Of a stretch of 64,000 bases of DNA, positions 9,057 to 19,699 are shown piece after piece. The position numbers were made by a program, and so were the translations under genes. The notes beneath the pieces were generated by a model that worked only from the letters and a program-made list of their open reading frames with translations, was not told the DNA's origin and made no database searches. Position 1 is the first letter of the stretch. Each line of letters starts with the position of its first letter. Source of the stretch: VBOC01 sp964512655 (GTDB taxonomy: Bacteria; Bacteroidota; Ignavibacteria; UBA10030; SZUA-254); the NCBI GenBank assembly GCA_964512655.1, contig CAZEJT010000001.1, positions 496,001-560,000 of the forward strand, in the 5' to 3' direction.

Positions 9057-10585
9057 CCGCCCGCCGTATCCGCGGGCTGTTTGTAGCTTCCCACCACGAA
9101 TCCCAAATGGGCTTCTCCCGGAAACCGGCGCTCCGATGTCTTCACGAAATGCCGGTCCATATACTCGCGGATCCCGCTCGGTATGTCGAGGGAACAATAG
9201 ACGAAGGATGAGGCTGTGTCGATGATGGCCCCGAGCGGCGTGTCGAGGTAGGCCTCGTCGAGCTGCAGGGCTTTTCCGCGGTAGTAGTAATTAAAGAGCG
9301 GAGCGAATGACCGGGGCCTGATGACGATTCCCGCTCCGGCAGTGGTCAGAGTCCCGGCGTAAAGCGCGACGTCTCGCACGTTCGACTTCGACCACGAGAA
9401 GTACCTGACCGACCCGTCCAAGGAAGCGATCAGCACGATCGCCGCCGCACATAGCCCCCACCGTTTCACTCCCTCCCGACGTGCCGCCGGACCGCCGCCC
9501 GGGCCGCTCCAGAGCGAGCACCCGATCGCGACGCAGAAGAGAGGGAAGAGAATTACTGTGTACCGGTACCAGAGAAAGATCGGGGGACGGAAGAATGACA
9601 GTAGAAACGGGATCAGGAGAGCCGATACTGCGAGGGTGGTTATTCCGGCGCACGAGTTGGCACTCCTCATGCGGAATGCCATCGCCGCTGCACCTGCGAC
9701 AAGGACGATGAGCGAGGCCGAAGCAATGAATCTCACGGCCGGCGGTGAATCGAACAGGGCCGATGCCATCCTGAAATAACTCCCTGAGAATGCGCCTGCC
9801 AGGTCGTACATTTCGCCGACGCCGGGCGGCTCGGACCAAAACCACCACTGCGCCCGTTGCTCCGGCGTACCCCACCTCGCCTGGCCCAGAAGTGCGGGCA
9901 CCTGCGGCAGATAGGCCACCGCAATCGCCGCCCAGCAGTAGAGCATAGTTTTTCGTGCGGGCGCGGAGATGTCGCGCATCATCGCGAGCGCGATCGCTTG
10001 ACCGGCCAGGACGAAGAAGCCCCAGTAATGAGTGTAGAGAAGGAGGAGTGAGGACGCACAGTAAAGAATGATTCGCCGCCGGCTCCGTTCCCTGAGAAGA
10101 AAGAGGAACCCGCAGCAGCTCAACAGTGCGAGAAGCCCGGCGAGGGCGTACGGCCGCCCTTCCTGAGAATAGGCGAGGTGGAAAGGCGAGAGGAAGCAGA
10201 GGAGCGCCGCTGCGATTCCGGCCCTTACTCCCGCAAGCCGCGTCCCGCAATACAGCACCAGCCCCACTGTGAGGGCGCCCGCCGCGGCGGAAATCACACG
10301 GAGCGACCACGCGTTCTGCCCGAGGAGCGCCAGGGCGCCATGGAGGAACCAGAAATAGAAAGGAGGATGAAGGTTTTGCGCGCCGGTCTGAACCGACTGG
10401 AGGGGGAAGCCGGCCACCTCGAACGAGAACATCTCGTCGTTCCAGAGACTCTGGTCTCCCAGCCTGAAGAACCGCAGCGCCGCGGCAGCGAGGGTGAAGA
10501 GCGCGATCAGGAGGAATTCCTTCCCGCTCGGGAAGGGGGTGTCAAAATTCGAACGCGATTCCGAAAAGAACGATGCTCTTGTCAA
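9053..10585 (-). CDS. ArnT/PMT-like glycosyltransferase (GT39/GT83 family)
   Basis: A 510-residue polytopic membrane protein. The first luminal loop has the GT-C signature FFRLGDQSLWNDEMFSFEVA (the acidic pair used for catalysis in ArnT/PMT enzymes), followed by HPPFYFWFLH, the usual membrane-border motif. About eleven hydrophobic segments follow and a small soluble tail. Such enzymes transfer a sugar from a polyprenyl-phosphate donor to lipid A, protein or another glycan on the outer face of the inner membrane. The first start is a TTG at 10585 that overlaps the upstream barrel gene by 44 bases. No ATG precedes the catalytic loop, so the start is uncertain. The convergent GtrB-like gene could supply the donor. 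Confidence 0.8.
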   Translation of the reverse strand: MTRASFFSESRSNFDTPFPSGKEFLLIALFTLAAAALRFFRLGDQSLWNDEMFSFEVAGFPLQSVQTGAQNLHPPFYFWFLHGALALLGQNAWSLRVISAAAGALTVGLVLYCGTRLAGVRAGIAAALLCFLSPFHLAYSQEGRPYALAGLLALLSCCGFLFLLRERSRRRIILYCASSLLLLYTHYWGFFVLAGQAIALAMMRDISAPARKTMLYCWAAIAVAYLPQVPALLGQARWGTPEQRAQWWFWSEPPGVGEMYDLAGAFSGSYFRMASALFDSPPAVRFIASASLIVLVAGAAAMAFRMRSANSCAGITTLAVSALLIPFLLSFFRPPIFLWYRYTVILFPLFCVAIGCSLWSGPGGGPAARREGVKRWGLCAAAIVLIASLDGSVRYFSWSKSNVRDVALYAGTLTTAGAGIVIRPRSFAPLFNYYYRGKALQLDEAYLDTPLGAIIDTASSFVYCSLDIPSGIREYMDRHFVKTSERRFPGEAHLGFVVGSYKQPADTAGG

Positions 10586-11888
10586 ACGCGTAATATGGAG
10601 CGTTGGAATCGTTCCGGAGGTAATGAAACTCCATCTCCGGTTTCAGGACTCGTCCTTCTCCAAGCGGAATTGGCCGCGCTACGGAGACCACGGTCTCGTA
10701 GCGGTGGTCATTGCGGTGGGGGGCGAGGGTGAGTGAGTCCGTGAGGTCCATCGCGGGCGTCGAATAGGTCTTCACAAGTATCAATTCCTTCGCACCGAGT
10801 GTCAGACCAAGCGGGATGCCCGCGTTCAGCTGGAGCGAGTACTGGTTTCCTGAGTACGCGAAATGGTCGTCGAATATTTCGTTCTGGCCTGTGAAATCTC
10901 CAATCGAACCGCGGTCGGGCCCGGCCCCGCGGAGCTGTTCGGGAATGACGCGTGCTTCTCCTGAGGGATTCCCGTACCTGGTATACTCTCCAGTAACGTC
11001 GCTTCCTTTGGCGATGCTCTGCTTCCACAGCACGGACACCGAGAATTGGTTTACGGATGGCGTCGCAAAGACGAACTGGCGCACTTTCGGACCCTTACCC
11101 GAGCCAAAACCCTTCCCGTGCCCCTGAGAGACCCTGAATGAAGAAAGAGTGTCGACGAAGGTCGAAGAACCGGTATACCCCTTGTATGAGTACGCAGGCG
11201 TTACGGCGAACCAGGCGTTCGGCAGGATATCGGATCCGAGCTGAAGCCCCGCAATGTGTTGAAGGTTGGAGACGACCGACACGTTTGGGTACACCCTGTA
11301 CACAACGGTGTACGAGGGGCGAACGCTGAACCGGATTCCGAGGGGTTCCCTGAATGCCACGGCCGCTTCGATGGCCGTATTGTCGAAGACCGCGGGATTT
11401 CCGTAGTCCGTCGCCACATCCCTGTCGAACTGCGCTCCTCCAGCGAGGGTAAAGTACGCGAAGCGGTCGGAGCTGTCGGAGTGGGCCGGGGCGGCCGCGA
11501 GACCCTGATGTGATGCCTGAGATGCAGAGTCTGATTCCCCCGCCGCGGGGGCCGATTCCTGATCCTCTTCGGCATCGGAGCCCTCGATATGGTAGAGCCC
11601 CTGGAGGGAGAGGAGGTGGACGTGATAATTCCTCTCCGGGAGGTCGCGAAAGAGCTGAGCCGCTCCGCTATACGAGGCGGTCAGCGATGCCTGATCGAAA
11701 TCCCAGTCGGTGTATGCATCGAGCTGCACCTGTGTCAGCTGATCGGAGGTGGGGGCAAAGATATCGAAGACGTTTTCGTCGTGAAACGTCGTCGTCGCGA
11801 TGCTGACCGACTGCGCGCGTGATGCGTGCGAGAAGAACAGCATCGCCGTGAACCCCGCAAGAACGCCCCGAAGTGTCGGCCCTGTCAC
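10542..11888 (-). CDS. Outer-membrane beta-barrel protein, function unknown
   Basis: A 448-residue protein with a signal peptide (about residues 1-25, cleaved after SRAQ). Alternating hydrophobic strands and turns run through the whole chain, and the last residue is Phe in IVLFGIAFEF, the classic barrel-assembly signal. A Ser/Ala/Glu-rich low-complexity loop lies near residues 105-140 (SDAEEDQESAPAAGESDSAS). I do not recognise the family; the strand pattern is like DUF3570-type or porin-like barrels. It is the first gene of a minus-strand pair with the GT39 enzyme and is divergent from glucan phosphorylase, so it could be tied to either the envelope or the glucan region. Confidence 0.65.
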   Translation of the reverse strand: MTGPTLRGVLAGFTAMLFFSHASRAQSVSIATTTFHDENVFDIFAPTSDQLTQVQLDAYTDWDFDQASLTASYSGAAQLFRDLPERNYHVHLLSLQGLYHIEGSDAEEDQESAPAAGESDSASQASHQGLAAAPAHSDSSDRFAYFTLAGGAQFDRDVATDYGNPAVFDNTAIEAAVAFREPLGIRFSVRPSYTVVYRVYPNVSVVSNLQHIAGLQLGSDILPNAWFAVTPAYSYKGYTGSSTFVDTLSSFRVSQGHGKGFGSGKGPKVRQFVFATPSVNQFSVSVLWKQSIAKGSDVTGEYTRYGNPSGEARVIPEQLRGAGPDRGSIGDFTGQNEIFDDHFAYSGNQYSLQLNAGIPLGLTLGAKELILVKTYSTPAMDLTDSLTLAPHRNDHRYETVVSVARPIPLGEGRVLKPEMEFHYLRNDSNAPYYAFDKSIVLFGIAFEF

Positions 11889-11989
11889 AATCCAAAATTA
11901 CGCAATCGTCTCCCGAAAGGCAATAGCTCCGTAATTTGGTTTAGACGCAAAAATTTTTACATTCATACTCCTCAATTGCAACCGAACTC

Positions 11990-14116
11990 TTGAAAAAATC
12001 ACGACACGATACCGCCGAGCTCATCGCGCGGCTGCGGGCACTCGCGCAGAATCTCTGGTGGAGCTGGAACCCGCGGGCCCAGCTGATCTTTGAAGAGCTC
12101 TCCCCTCTGATATGGGAGTCGAGCAACCATAATCCGATTGCGGTACTCGCGCAATTCTCGGAGACCGAACTCTCCGCGCATCTGGGCGATCCCGACTTTC
12201 TCCGGCGCCTGATTCCGGTGCTGAACAGCTTCGAGGAATACATGGGGGCGCGGATCCGTTTCCCCGGCCTTGCCCACGGGGCTAAAGCGCACCCGGCCGT
12301 AGCCTACTTCTGCGCTGAGTTCGGCATTCACGAATGTCTTCCATTTTACTCGGGCGGCCTGGGGGTTCTCGCAGGCGATCATCTGAAGTCTTCGAGCGAT
12401 CTCGGGCTCCCCCTGATCGGGATCGCCCTTTTCTACCGCCAGGGGTACTTTCAGCAGCACATCGACCCGGGAGGAAACCAGCAGGAAAGCTATCCCACGA
12501 CCGACCCTGCGGGCATACCCGTGGAGCTCGTCAGGCTGCCCAACAGTAAACCCCTACTGTGCAGCGTAACGATCGGGACCAGCATCGTCAATGTTCAGGC
12601 CTGGAAAGTAAGCGTCGGTAGGTGCGCTGTCTATCTTCTGGACACGGATGTGGCCGAGAATCCCGAGCACTTCCGCGGGCTCACCGCTCTCGCCTACGGC
12701 GGCGACATGAACACCAGAATCAGGCAGGAGATTATCCTGGGGATCGGTGGAGTCAGATTCGTCCGGGCGATGGGATTCAACCCTTCGGTGTTTCATATGA
12801 ACGAAGGGCACGCGGCATTCCTGACGCTCGAACTGATGCGGGAGGAGATCGCGAAAGGCGCATCGAAAGATGCGGCCGCGCAGGCCGTGCGCGAACGATG
12901 CGTGTTCAGCACCCACACTCCAGTCCCCGCAGGGCACGACCGGTTCCCCGCCGATCTGCTGGAGTTTACCCTTCGTCCGTACGCGGAAGGGATGAAGATG
13001 ACGGTGGACGAACTCATGGAACTCGGAAACGTCCCCAACGCTCCGGCGAAAAGCGAGTTCACGATGACGATCCTGGGGCTCAAGCTCTCCCGCGCCGCGA
13101 ACGCCGTGAGCAAGAAACACGCGGAGATTTCGCGCATGATGTGGAAGGACCTGACCCCCGGCAAACAGCCTTCGAAAGTTCCTATCGGTTTTGTGACCAA
13201 TGGAGTGCACGTTCCGAGCTGGACCGGAAAGACGTGCTGGGAATTCTGGGACCGACACAATTCCCACCGGTGGAAGGAGCATTTCAGCGATGCCAAGTTC
13301 TGGCTGCACGTGAGCGATCCCTCGGTCGTCTCGGACGAGGAGCTCTGGGCGCTCCGGTATGAGCTCAGGAGGGAAATGATCGAATTTGTGCGGACGCGCG
13401 CGCGCCAGCAGCATGCCTTCGGGGGGGTGAGCGGGGAGGAGGCGGTCTACAGGCTCCTCTCGTTCGATGCGCTTACGATAGGATACGCGCGACGCTTCGT
13501 TCCCTACAAGAGGGCTGCGCTCGTCTTTTCCGATCTTTCGCGCGCCCTCCTCCTCTTCAACGACCTTCAGCGGCCCGTCCAGATCATCTACGCCGGCAAG
13601 GCCCATCCGCGCGACGGAGAGGGGAAGGAGTACCTCAGGAAGATCATCGAGGTCACGCGGGAGCACCCGTTCTTCGGTAAAGTGATCTTCCTCGAGAACT
13701 ACGACATGAACGTGGCGCGCCGGCTGATATCGGGATGCGACGTTTGGCTGAACACACCCAGGCGTCCGCTCGAGGCGAGCGGAACGAGCGGCCAGAAGAT
13801 CGCGATCAACGGGGGGCTGCATCTGAGCGTGCTCGACGGATGGTGGGCCGAGGGATACAACGGCAGGAACGGTTGGGCGATAGGGGGGTCGGCGGACGAC
13901 AACGCGCCTCCTGAGGAGGTGGACCGCAGAGACGCCGAATCGCTCTATGAGGTGTTAAGCAATCAGGTCATCCCTCTCTTCTACGATCGCGACCGCGGCA
14001 GCATCCCGCGCAAGTGGATCGCGCGAATGCGCCACGCAATGCGATCGATCATTCCCACATTCAACACCGATCGGATGGTCAAGGAATACGCCGACACCAT
14101 GTACTTCCCCTCCTAG
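11990..14116 (+). CDS. glgP: Alpha-glucan phosphorylase (GT35)
   Basis: A 708-residue cytosolic enzyme that releases glucose-1-phosphate from maltodextrin or glycogen by phosphorolysis. The N-terminus (LIARLRALAQNLWWSWNP) is the DUF3417 segment found in the shorter Thermotoga/actinobacterial-type phosphorylases, whose usual length this matches. AYFCAEFGIHE, FHMNEGHAAF, FSTHTPVPAGHDRF and GFVTNGVHVPSW are family blocks. The pyridoxal-phosphate lysine lies in EASGTSGQKIAINGG (about residue 603). The start is a TTG at 11990: an in-frame stop lies at 11942 and no ATG or GTG fits in between. It is convergent with the GH31 gene, only seven bases apart. Context is alpha-glucan breakdown. Confidence 0.95.
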   Translation: MKKSRHDTAELIARLRALAQNLWWSWNPRAQLIFEELSPLIWESSNHNPIAVLAQFSETELSAHLGDPDFLRRLIPVLNSFEEYMGARIRFPGLAHGAKAHPAVAYFCAEFGIHECLPFYSGGLGVLAGDHLKSSSDLGLPLIGIALFYRQGYFQQHIDPGGNQQESYPTTDPAGIPVELVRLPNSKPLLCSVTIGTSIVNVQAWKVSVGRCAVYLLDTDVAENPEHFRGLTALAYGGDMNTRIRQEIILGIGGVRFVRAMGFNPSVFHMNEGHAAFLTLELMREEIAKGASKDAAAQAVRERCVFSTHTPVPAGHDRFPADLLEFTLRPYAEGMKMTVDELMELGNVPNAPAKSEFTMTILGLKLSRAANAVSKKHAEISRMMWKDLTPGKQPSKVPIGFVTNGVHVPSWTGKTCWEFWDRHNSHRWKEHFSDAKFWLHVSDPSVVSDEELWALRYELRREMIEFVRTRARQQHAFGGVSGEEAVYRLLSFDALTIGYARRFVPYKRAALVFSDLSRALLLFNDLQRPVQIIYAGKAHPRDGEGKEYLRKIIEVTREHPFFGKVIFLENYDMNVARRLISGCDVWLNTPRRPLEASGTSGQKIAINGGLHLSVLDGWWAEGYNGRNGWAIGGSADDNAPPEEVDRRDAESLYEVLSNQVIPLFYDRDRGSIPRKWIARMRHAMRSIIPTFNTDRMVKEYADTMYFPS

Positions 14117-14123
14117 CAGCGCT

Positions 14124-16567
14124 TCAACGGGCTTCAAACCGCATCTCACCGAAGGTATCCTCGCACAGCACACGGATCGTCCTGTTTTTTGTGTCGTAGA
14201 GCCAGCCCGTCTGCGGCTTGCGCCGTGAGATGGAGCGCAGGGGCGGCATCCGTTCGCCATTGAGCGTCACCGAAGATGGCGGAGAGGCGGCCGCGCGGAA
14301 CTCGACACGGATCCCGCGCGGGGCGGGGCGGAACGACCCCTCCGGCCTGGAGAGAATGAGTTCGTGCATCCCGGCCGCCGAACGGACGGCTGTCGTCCTC
14401 AGGAGATACTGACCTCCCTCGTAATCGTACGATATCCCGTCGTCTTCGTAGATCCTGCTCAACGAGCCTTCTGACGGGAAGACCTCGAGGGTCAGAGGAT
14501 CCACAGGCGCCTCGTCGGAGTGTTGCATCGGCTGCTGGCACGCTATGACCGACCCCGCCCTGACGAAGAGCGGGATGCGGTCGATCGGCGCGTCGGCCCT
14601 TACCATGACAGGCCCCGTGTATTTCTCTCCGGTCCAGTAGTCGTACCATTCGCCGCGGGGCAGGCGAACGTCGCGCGTGACCGATCCGGGCCAGAGAACC
14701 GGCGCCACGAGGAACGCGTCTCCGAAGAGAAAATCTCGCTCGTTCCAGAAGGTGTTTTTGTCGTCCGGGAAATCGAAGAAGAGCGGGCGCATGATCGGAA
14801 CGCCCGTTCTCGAGGCCTGGTAGAACTGCGAATAGATGTAGGGGAGGAGGCGATAGCGTAGCTCGATCGATCGCCGGTTGATCTTTTCAAATGCAGCCCC
14901 GTAGGACCACGGCTCCTGATCGGGACTCCCGAACTCGGTGTGAGTCCGCATCAGGGGCATGAAGGTTCCGAGCTGGAGCCAGCGCGCGTAGAGCTCGCCG
15001 CCGGGCGCGCCGACGAATCCTCCGATATCGGTTCCTACGAACGGCTGTCCGGAGATGCTCAGGTTCAGGCACATCGGGACGGCCAGCTCGAGGTGCTCCC
15101 ATGAACTGACATTGTCGCCGGTCCATGCCGCGGCATAGCGCTGCCCTCCCGCATAGTTGGCCCGGGTCAGGACGAAGGGGCGCTCGTTCGGACGCAGCTT
15201 CAGCAACCCTTCCCGCGTACCGCGGGCCATCTGCATGCCGTAGACGTTGTGGTATCTTCTGTGATCTCCCTTCACGCCACCCCCGTCGTGAACGACGTCG
15301 AGGCTGAAGGTCTTCGCGGGGACGTCGAAGACGGAGGGTTCGTTCATGTCGTTCCAGAACCCCTTTACTCCCGACGCAATCAGGCCCTTGTAGAGTGATC
15401 CCCACCACTCGCGCGTTTCCCTGCGCGTGAAGTCGGGAAAGACGCATTCGCCGGGCCAGACCTTTCCCGTGAAGGCCTTGCCGTCCGGATACGCGACAAA
15501 ATGATGCCCCTTCACTCCTTCATCGTACACCCAGTATCCCTGTTCGTCCTTGATCCCCGGATCGATGATCGTCACCATCTTGAAGCCGTCGCTTGCCAGA
15601 TCGGCCACCATTTTCGCGGGGTCGGGGAAGCGGCTCTTGTCCCACGTGAAACAACGGTACCCGTCCATGTAGTGGATATCGAGATAGATGACATCGCAGG
15701 GGATTTTCTTGCGCCGGAAGGTGGAAGCGATCTCTCTGACGCGCGATTCGGGAAAGTAGCTGTAGCGGCACTGCTGGTAGGCGATGGCCCACTTTGGCGG
15801 CATCGGCATAGTCCCGGTCAGTCCCGAGTATTTCTGAGCCACCTCGGAAGGTGTCGGGCCGTAGATGAAGTAGTAATTCAGATCTCCCCCCAGCGCGCCG
15901 AAGGCGTACTGATCGGGGTTCTCCTTTCCCATCAGAAAGTAGGAGAAGTAGGTATTATCGAAGAAGATGCCGTAGGTCCTCCCGTCCCTCACGGCGTAGA
16001 AAAACGGAATCGTCTGGTAGAGCGGATCGGTGTCGGCATGGTAGGCGGGGATGTCGGAATTCCACATCGACATCGATTTCCATTTCTTTTCTAGCGATCC
16101 GGCTTTTTCGCCGAACCCGAAATAGTGCTCGTCGGCCGGCATCTCCTTCCTGCACGAGATTTCGCTTCCGTTCCAGCTCATCGAGTTCAGGGAATCGTCG
16201 GCGCTGAGGAGATTCCCCGCGGCGTCGTAGAATGAAATCCGGCATGGAGATTTCCGGACCGTAACCCTGAGCGCCGCCGTTGAAAGTTCTGCCTCCGCGG
16301 GCCCGTCCTTCAGAGCGAACCGGGAGTCGCCCGGGCGGCGGTCGATGATTGCCCACGAGCTGTCGGGCTCGAATCGGCCGTCCCTCGAGAGGCGGATGCG
16401 GATGATGTCGGGAGAGAGGACGGAGATCCGGAGCTTTGCGGCGCCCGCGGAAAGGAGGATGCCGTCGGAGAGGCTATCGAGAGCGCTCACCGCTCCGATC
16501 GAGTGCCACTGCGATCGAAGCGCAGGCGAGAAGAGGAAGGGCAGTGCCAGGAGTGTCATCAGGCGCT

Positions 16568-16571
<4 letters not shown>
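14124..16571 (-). CDS. Secreted alpha-glucosidase, glycoside hydrolase family 31
   Basis: An 815-residue GH31 enzyme with a signal peptide (MKRLMTLLALPFLFSPALRS), so it acts in the periplasm or outside. Family blocks: PADEHYFGFGEKAG, PPKWAIAYQQCRYSYFPE, the nucleophile Asp in GFWNDMNEPSVF (about residue 407), the acid/base Asp in AAWTGDN (about 484) and PFVGTDIGGF. It should cleave alpha-1,4 or alpha-1,6 glucosidic ends of maltodextrins. Translation starts at GTG in a GTGA overlap with the MalK-type ATPase gene, so the two are a coupled pair, linking sugar release with uptake. Confidence 0.93.
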
Positions 16572-17668
<1,097 letters not shown>

Positions 17669-17746
17669 TGCGAAGAGAAGAGGTTGTGGTGAGTGATTCT
17701 CCCGCCAATATAACCAGCCACTGCGGCAAACTCAAGTCCCCCGCGA

Positions 17747-19699
17747 ATGCCCAGTTCGTTTAGATTTTTGATGAGTCAATGCGAATGCTTGACTTTCCTG
17801 ATTTTAATATCTACCTTGACGCAAATTCCTGGGGGAGTCACCCTCTTAACACCGGTGTCCCGTCATCTCCTGATCGTGATGGTGTCCGCGCTTGCACCGC
17901 TGGCTCTCGCGGCGAAACCCAAGCCCGTTGCAGTTCCGAACGTTCCGGAATGGGCCAAGCGCGCGGTCTGGTATCAGATTTTTCCCGAACGGTTCAGAAA
18001 CGGCGACACGGCGAACGACCCCCGCCTCGACGACATGCGCGGCAGCTGGCCGCATGTCACGCCTTTGCAGTGGAAGATTTCTCCGTGGACCTCCGATTGG
18101 TACAGGCTTCAGCCATGGGAGGCCGCCGATACCAACGGGTTTTACTTCCATGCGCAGCTCCGGCGGTATGGGGGCGATCTGCAGGGCGTCCTCGATAAGC
18201 TCGATTACCTCTCCTCGCTCGGGGTCACCGCTCTGTACTTCACTCCTCTCTTTGAATCTCCCTCGCTTCACAAGTACGACGCCTCGATGTATCATCACAT
18301 CGACAACAATTTTGGTCCCGATCCCGAGGGAGACCGAAGGCTTTGGGCCGGGGAGAACCCGGCGGATCCGGCCACGTGGAAATGGTCTGCCGCGGATAAG
18401 CTCTTTCTTCGACTCGTAAAAGAGGCCCACCGCCGCGGGATGAAGGTTATTATCGACGGCGTCTTCAACCATGTCGGGATGACGTTCTGGGCGTTCGAGG
18501 ACGTCAGGAAAAAACAGGAAAAATCGGCCTTCAAGGATTGGTTCACCATCAAGCGGTGGGATGATCCAGCGACCCCGCAGGATGAGTTTGAGTACGAAGG
18601 CTGGTTTGGCGTCAAGGAACTCCCCGAACTCCGGAAGGTGGGCCAGGACATCGCCCCCGGACCCAAGGAGCATATCCACTCGATCATCAAGCGGTGGATG
18701 GCTCCCGAAGGAAATCCGGCGGACGGAGTCGACGGGTGGCGGCTCGATGCGGCGGACAGGGTGGGGCTCGCGTTCTGGAGGGATCTCCGGAAATGGGTTC
18801 GGGGCGTGAACCCCCAGGCGTACCTTGTGGGAGAGGTGTGGTGGGAGGACTGGCAGAAGGACAAGATGTATAATGCCGCGCCGTGGCTCAAGGGCGACGC
18901 CTTTGACGCCGTCATGAATTATCGCTGGGCGCGCGAGGCATGCAGGTTTTTCGTTGACCGAAGAGATAAATTGTCCGTTTCCGATTTCAACAGCCGTCTT
19001 GCTGCAATCCGAGCGGATTACCCCGATGAAGTGAACGGAGTACTGCTCAACCTTTATGACAGCCATGACACAGACCGCCTCGCTTCGCGTATCGTCAATC
19101 CCGATCTCCCCTATGATCATAATGTTGGACTGCATGACAACAAGGCGTATGATCCCCGGAGACCGCGGTCAGATGAGGTCCGCTTGCAGAAACTGATGGC
19201 CCTTTTTCAGATGAGTTACCCCGGCGCTCCGGTCGTCTACTACGGCGACGAGGCCGGGATGTGGGGCGGGGACGATCCGGACGACCGCAAGCCGATGCTC
19301 TGGGGGGACATGATCTTTGACGACGAGGCAGCCCACCCATACGGAGTTGCCCGGACACCCGACAAGAACTCCGTCGATTCGCTCCTGCTCTCCTACTACA
19401 CGAAACTGATCCGCATCCGTAAGGGGAGCGAGGCTCTGCTCGCGGGCACATTTGAAACGCTTCTCACCGACGACTCGAACGACGTCTATGCCTTTGCAAG
19501 GAGCGGGGGAGGGAAACGAATCGTCATCGTGATCAATAACTCCTCCTCGGCCAAAAAGACGAGAATCCCTCTCCCGGGCGAACCCACGAGCGGGAGGTGG
19601 ATGAATCTCATCGACTCGGTTCGCTTCACGAGCGCTCAGGGCGATCTGGGCGTGGATCTTGGACCCAAATCCGGAGCCATTCTTGAGCAAGCGCCGTAG
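17747..19699 (+). CDS. Secreted alpha-amylase-family enzyme, GH13 (neopullulanase/cyclomaltodextrinase-like)
   Basis: A GH13 enzyme of up to 650 residues. Catalytic motifs: DGVFNHVG (region I), nucleophile Asp in GVDGWRLDAADRV (about 333), acid/base Glu in YLVGEVWWED (about 362) and the transition-state Asp in YDSHDTDRL (about 438). WYQIFPERF near the N-terminus is shared with the gene at 33652. The coordinate given uses the ATG at 17747, but the best signal peptide (MSRHLLIVMVSALAPLALAA) begins at an in-frame GTG at 17855, and the sequence in between looks like a leader; the GTG may be the true start. The stop overlaps the start of the parvulin gene by one base (TAGTG). Confidence 0.9.
   Translation: MPSSFRFLMSQCECLTFLILISTLTQIPGGVTLLTPVSRHLLIVMVSALAPLALAAKPKPVAVPNVPEWAKRAVWYQIFPERFRNGDTANDPRLDDMRGSWPHVTPLQWKISPWTSDWYRLQPWEAADTNGFYFHAQLRRYGGDLQGVLDKLDYLSSLGVTALYFTPLFESPSLHKYDASMYHHIDNNFGPDPEGDRRLWAGENPADPATWKWSAADKLFLRLVKEAHRRGMKVIIDGVFNHVGMTFWAFEDVRKKQEKSAFKDWFTIKRWDDPATPQDEFEYEGWFGVKELPELRKVGQDIAPGPKEHIHSIIKRWMAPEGNPADGVDGWRLDAADRVGLAFWRDLRKWVRGVNPQAYLVGEVWWEDWQKDKMYNAAPWLKGDAFDAVMNYRWAREACRFFVDRRDKLSVSDFNSRLAAIRADYPDEVNGVLLNLYDSHDTDRLASRIVNPDLPYDHNVGLHDNKAYDPRRPRSDEVRLQKLMALFQMSYPGAPVVYYGDEAGMWGGDDPDDRKPMLWGDMIFDDEAAHPYGVARTPDKNSVDSLLLSYYTKLIRIRKGSEALLAGTFETLLTDDSNDVYAFARSGGGKRIVIVINNSSSAKKTRIPLPGEPTSGRWMNLIDSVRFTSAQGDLGVDLGPKSGAILEQAP

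Noticed and set aside
12554..13822. Minus-strand frame of 422 codons across glucan phosphorylase
   Set aside because: Shadow of glgP, which has all family blocks on the plus strand.
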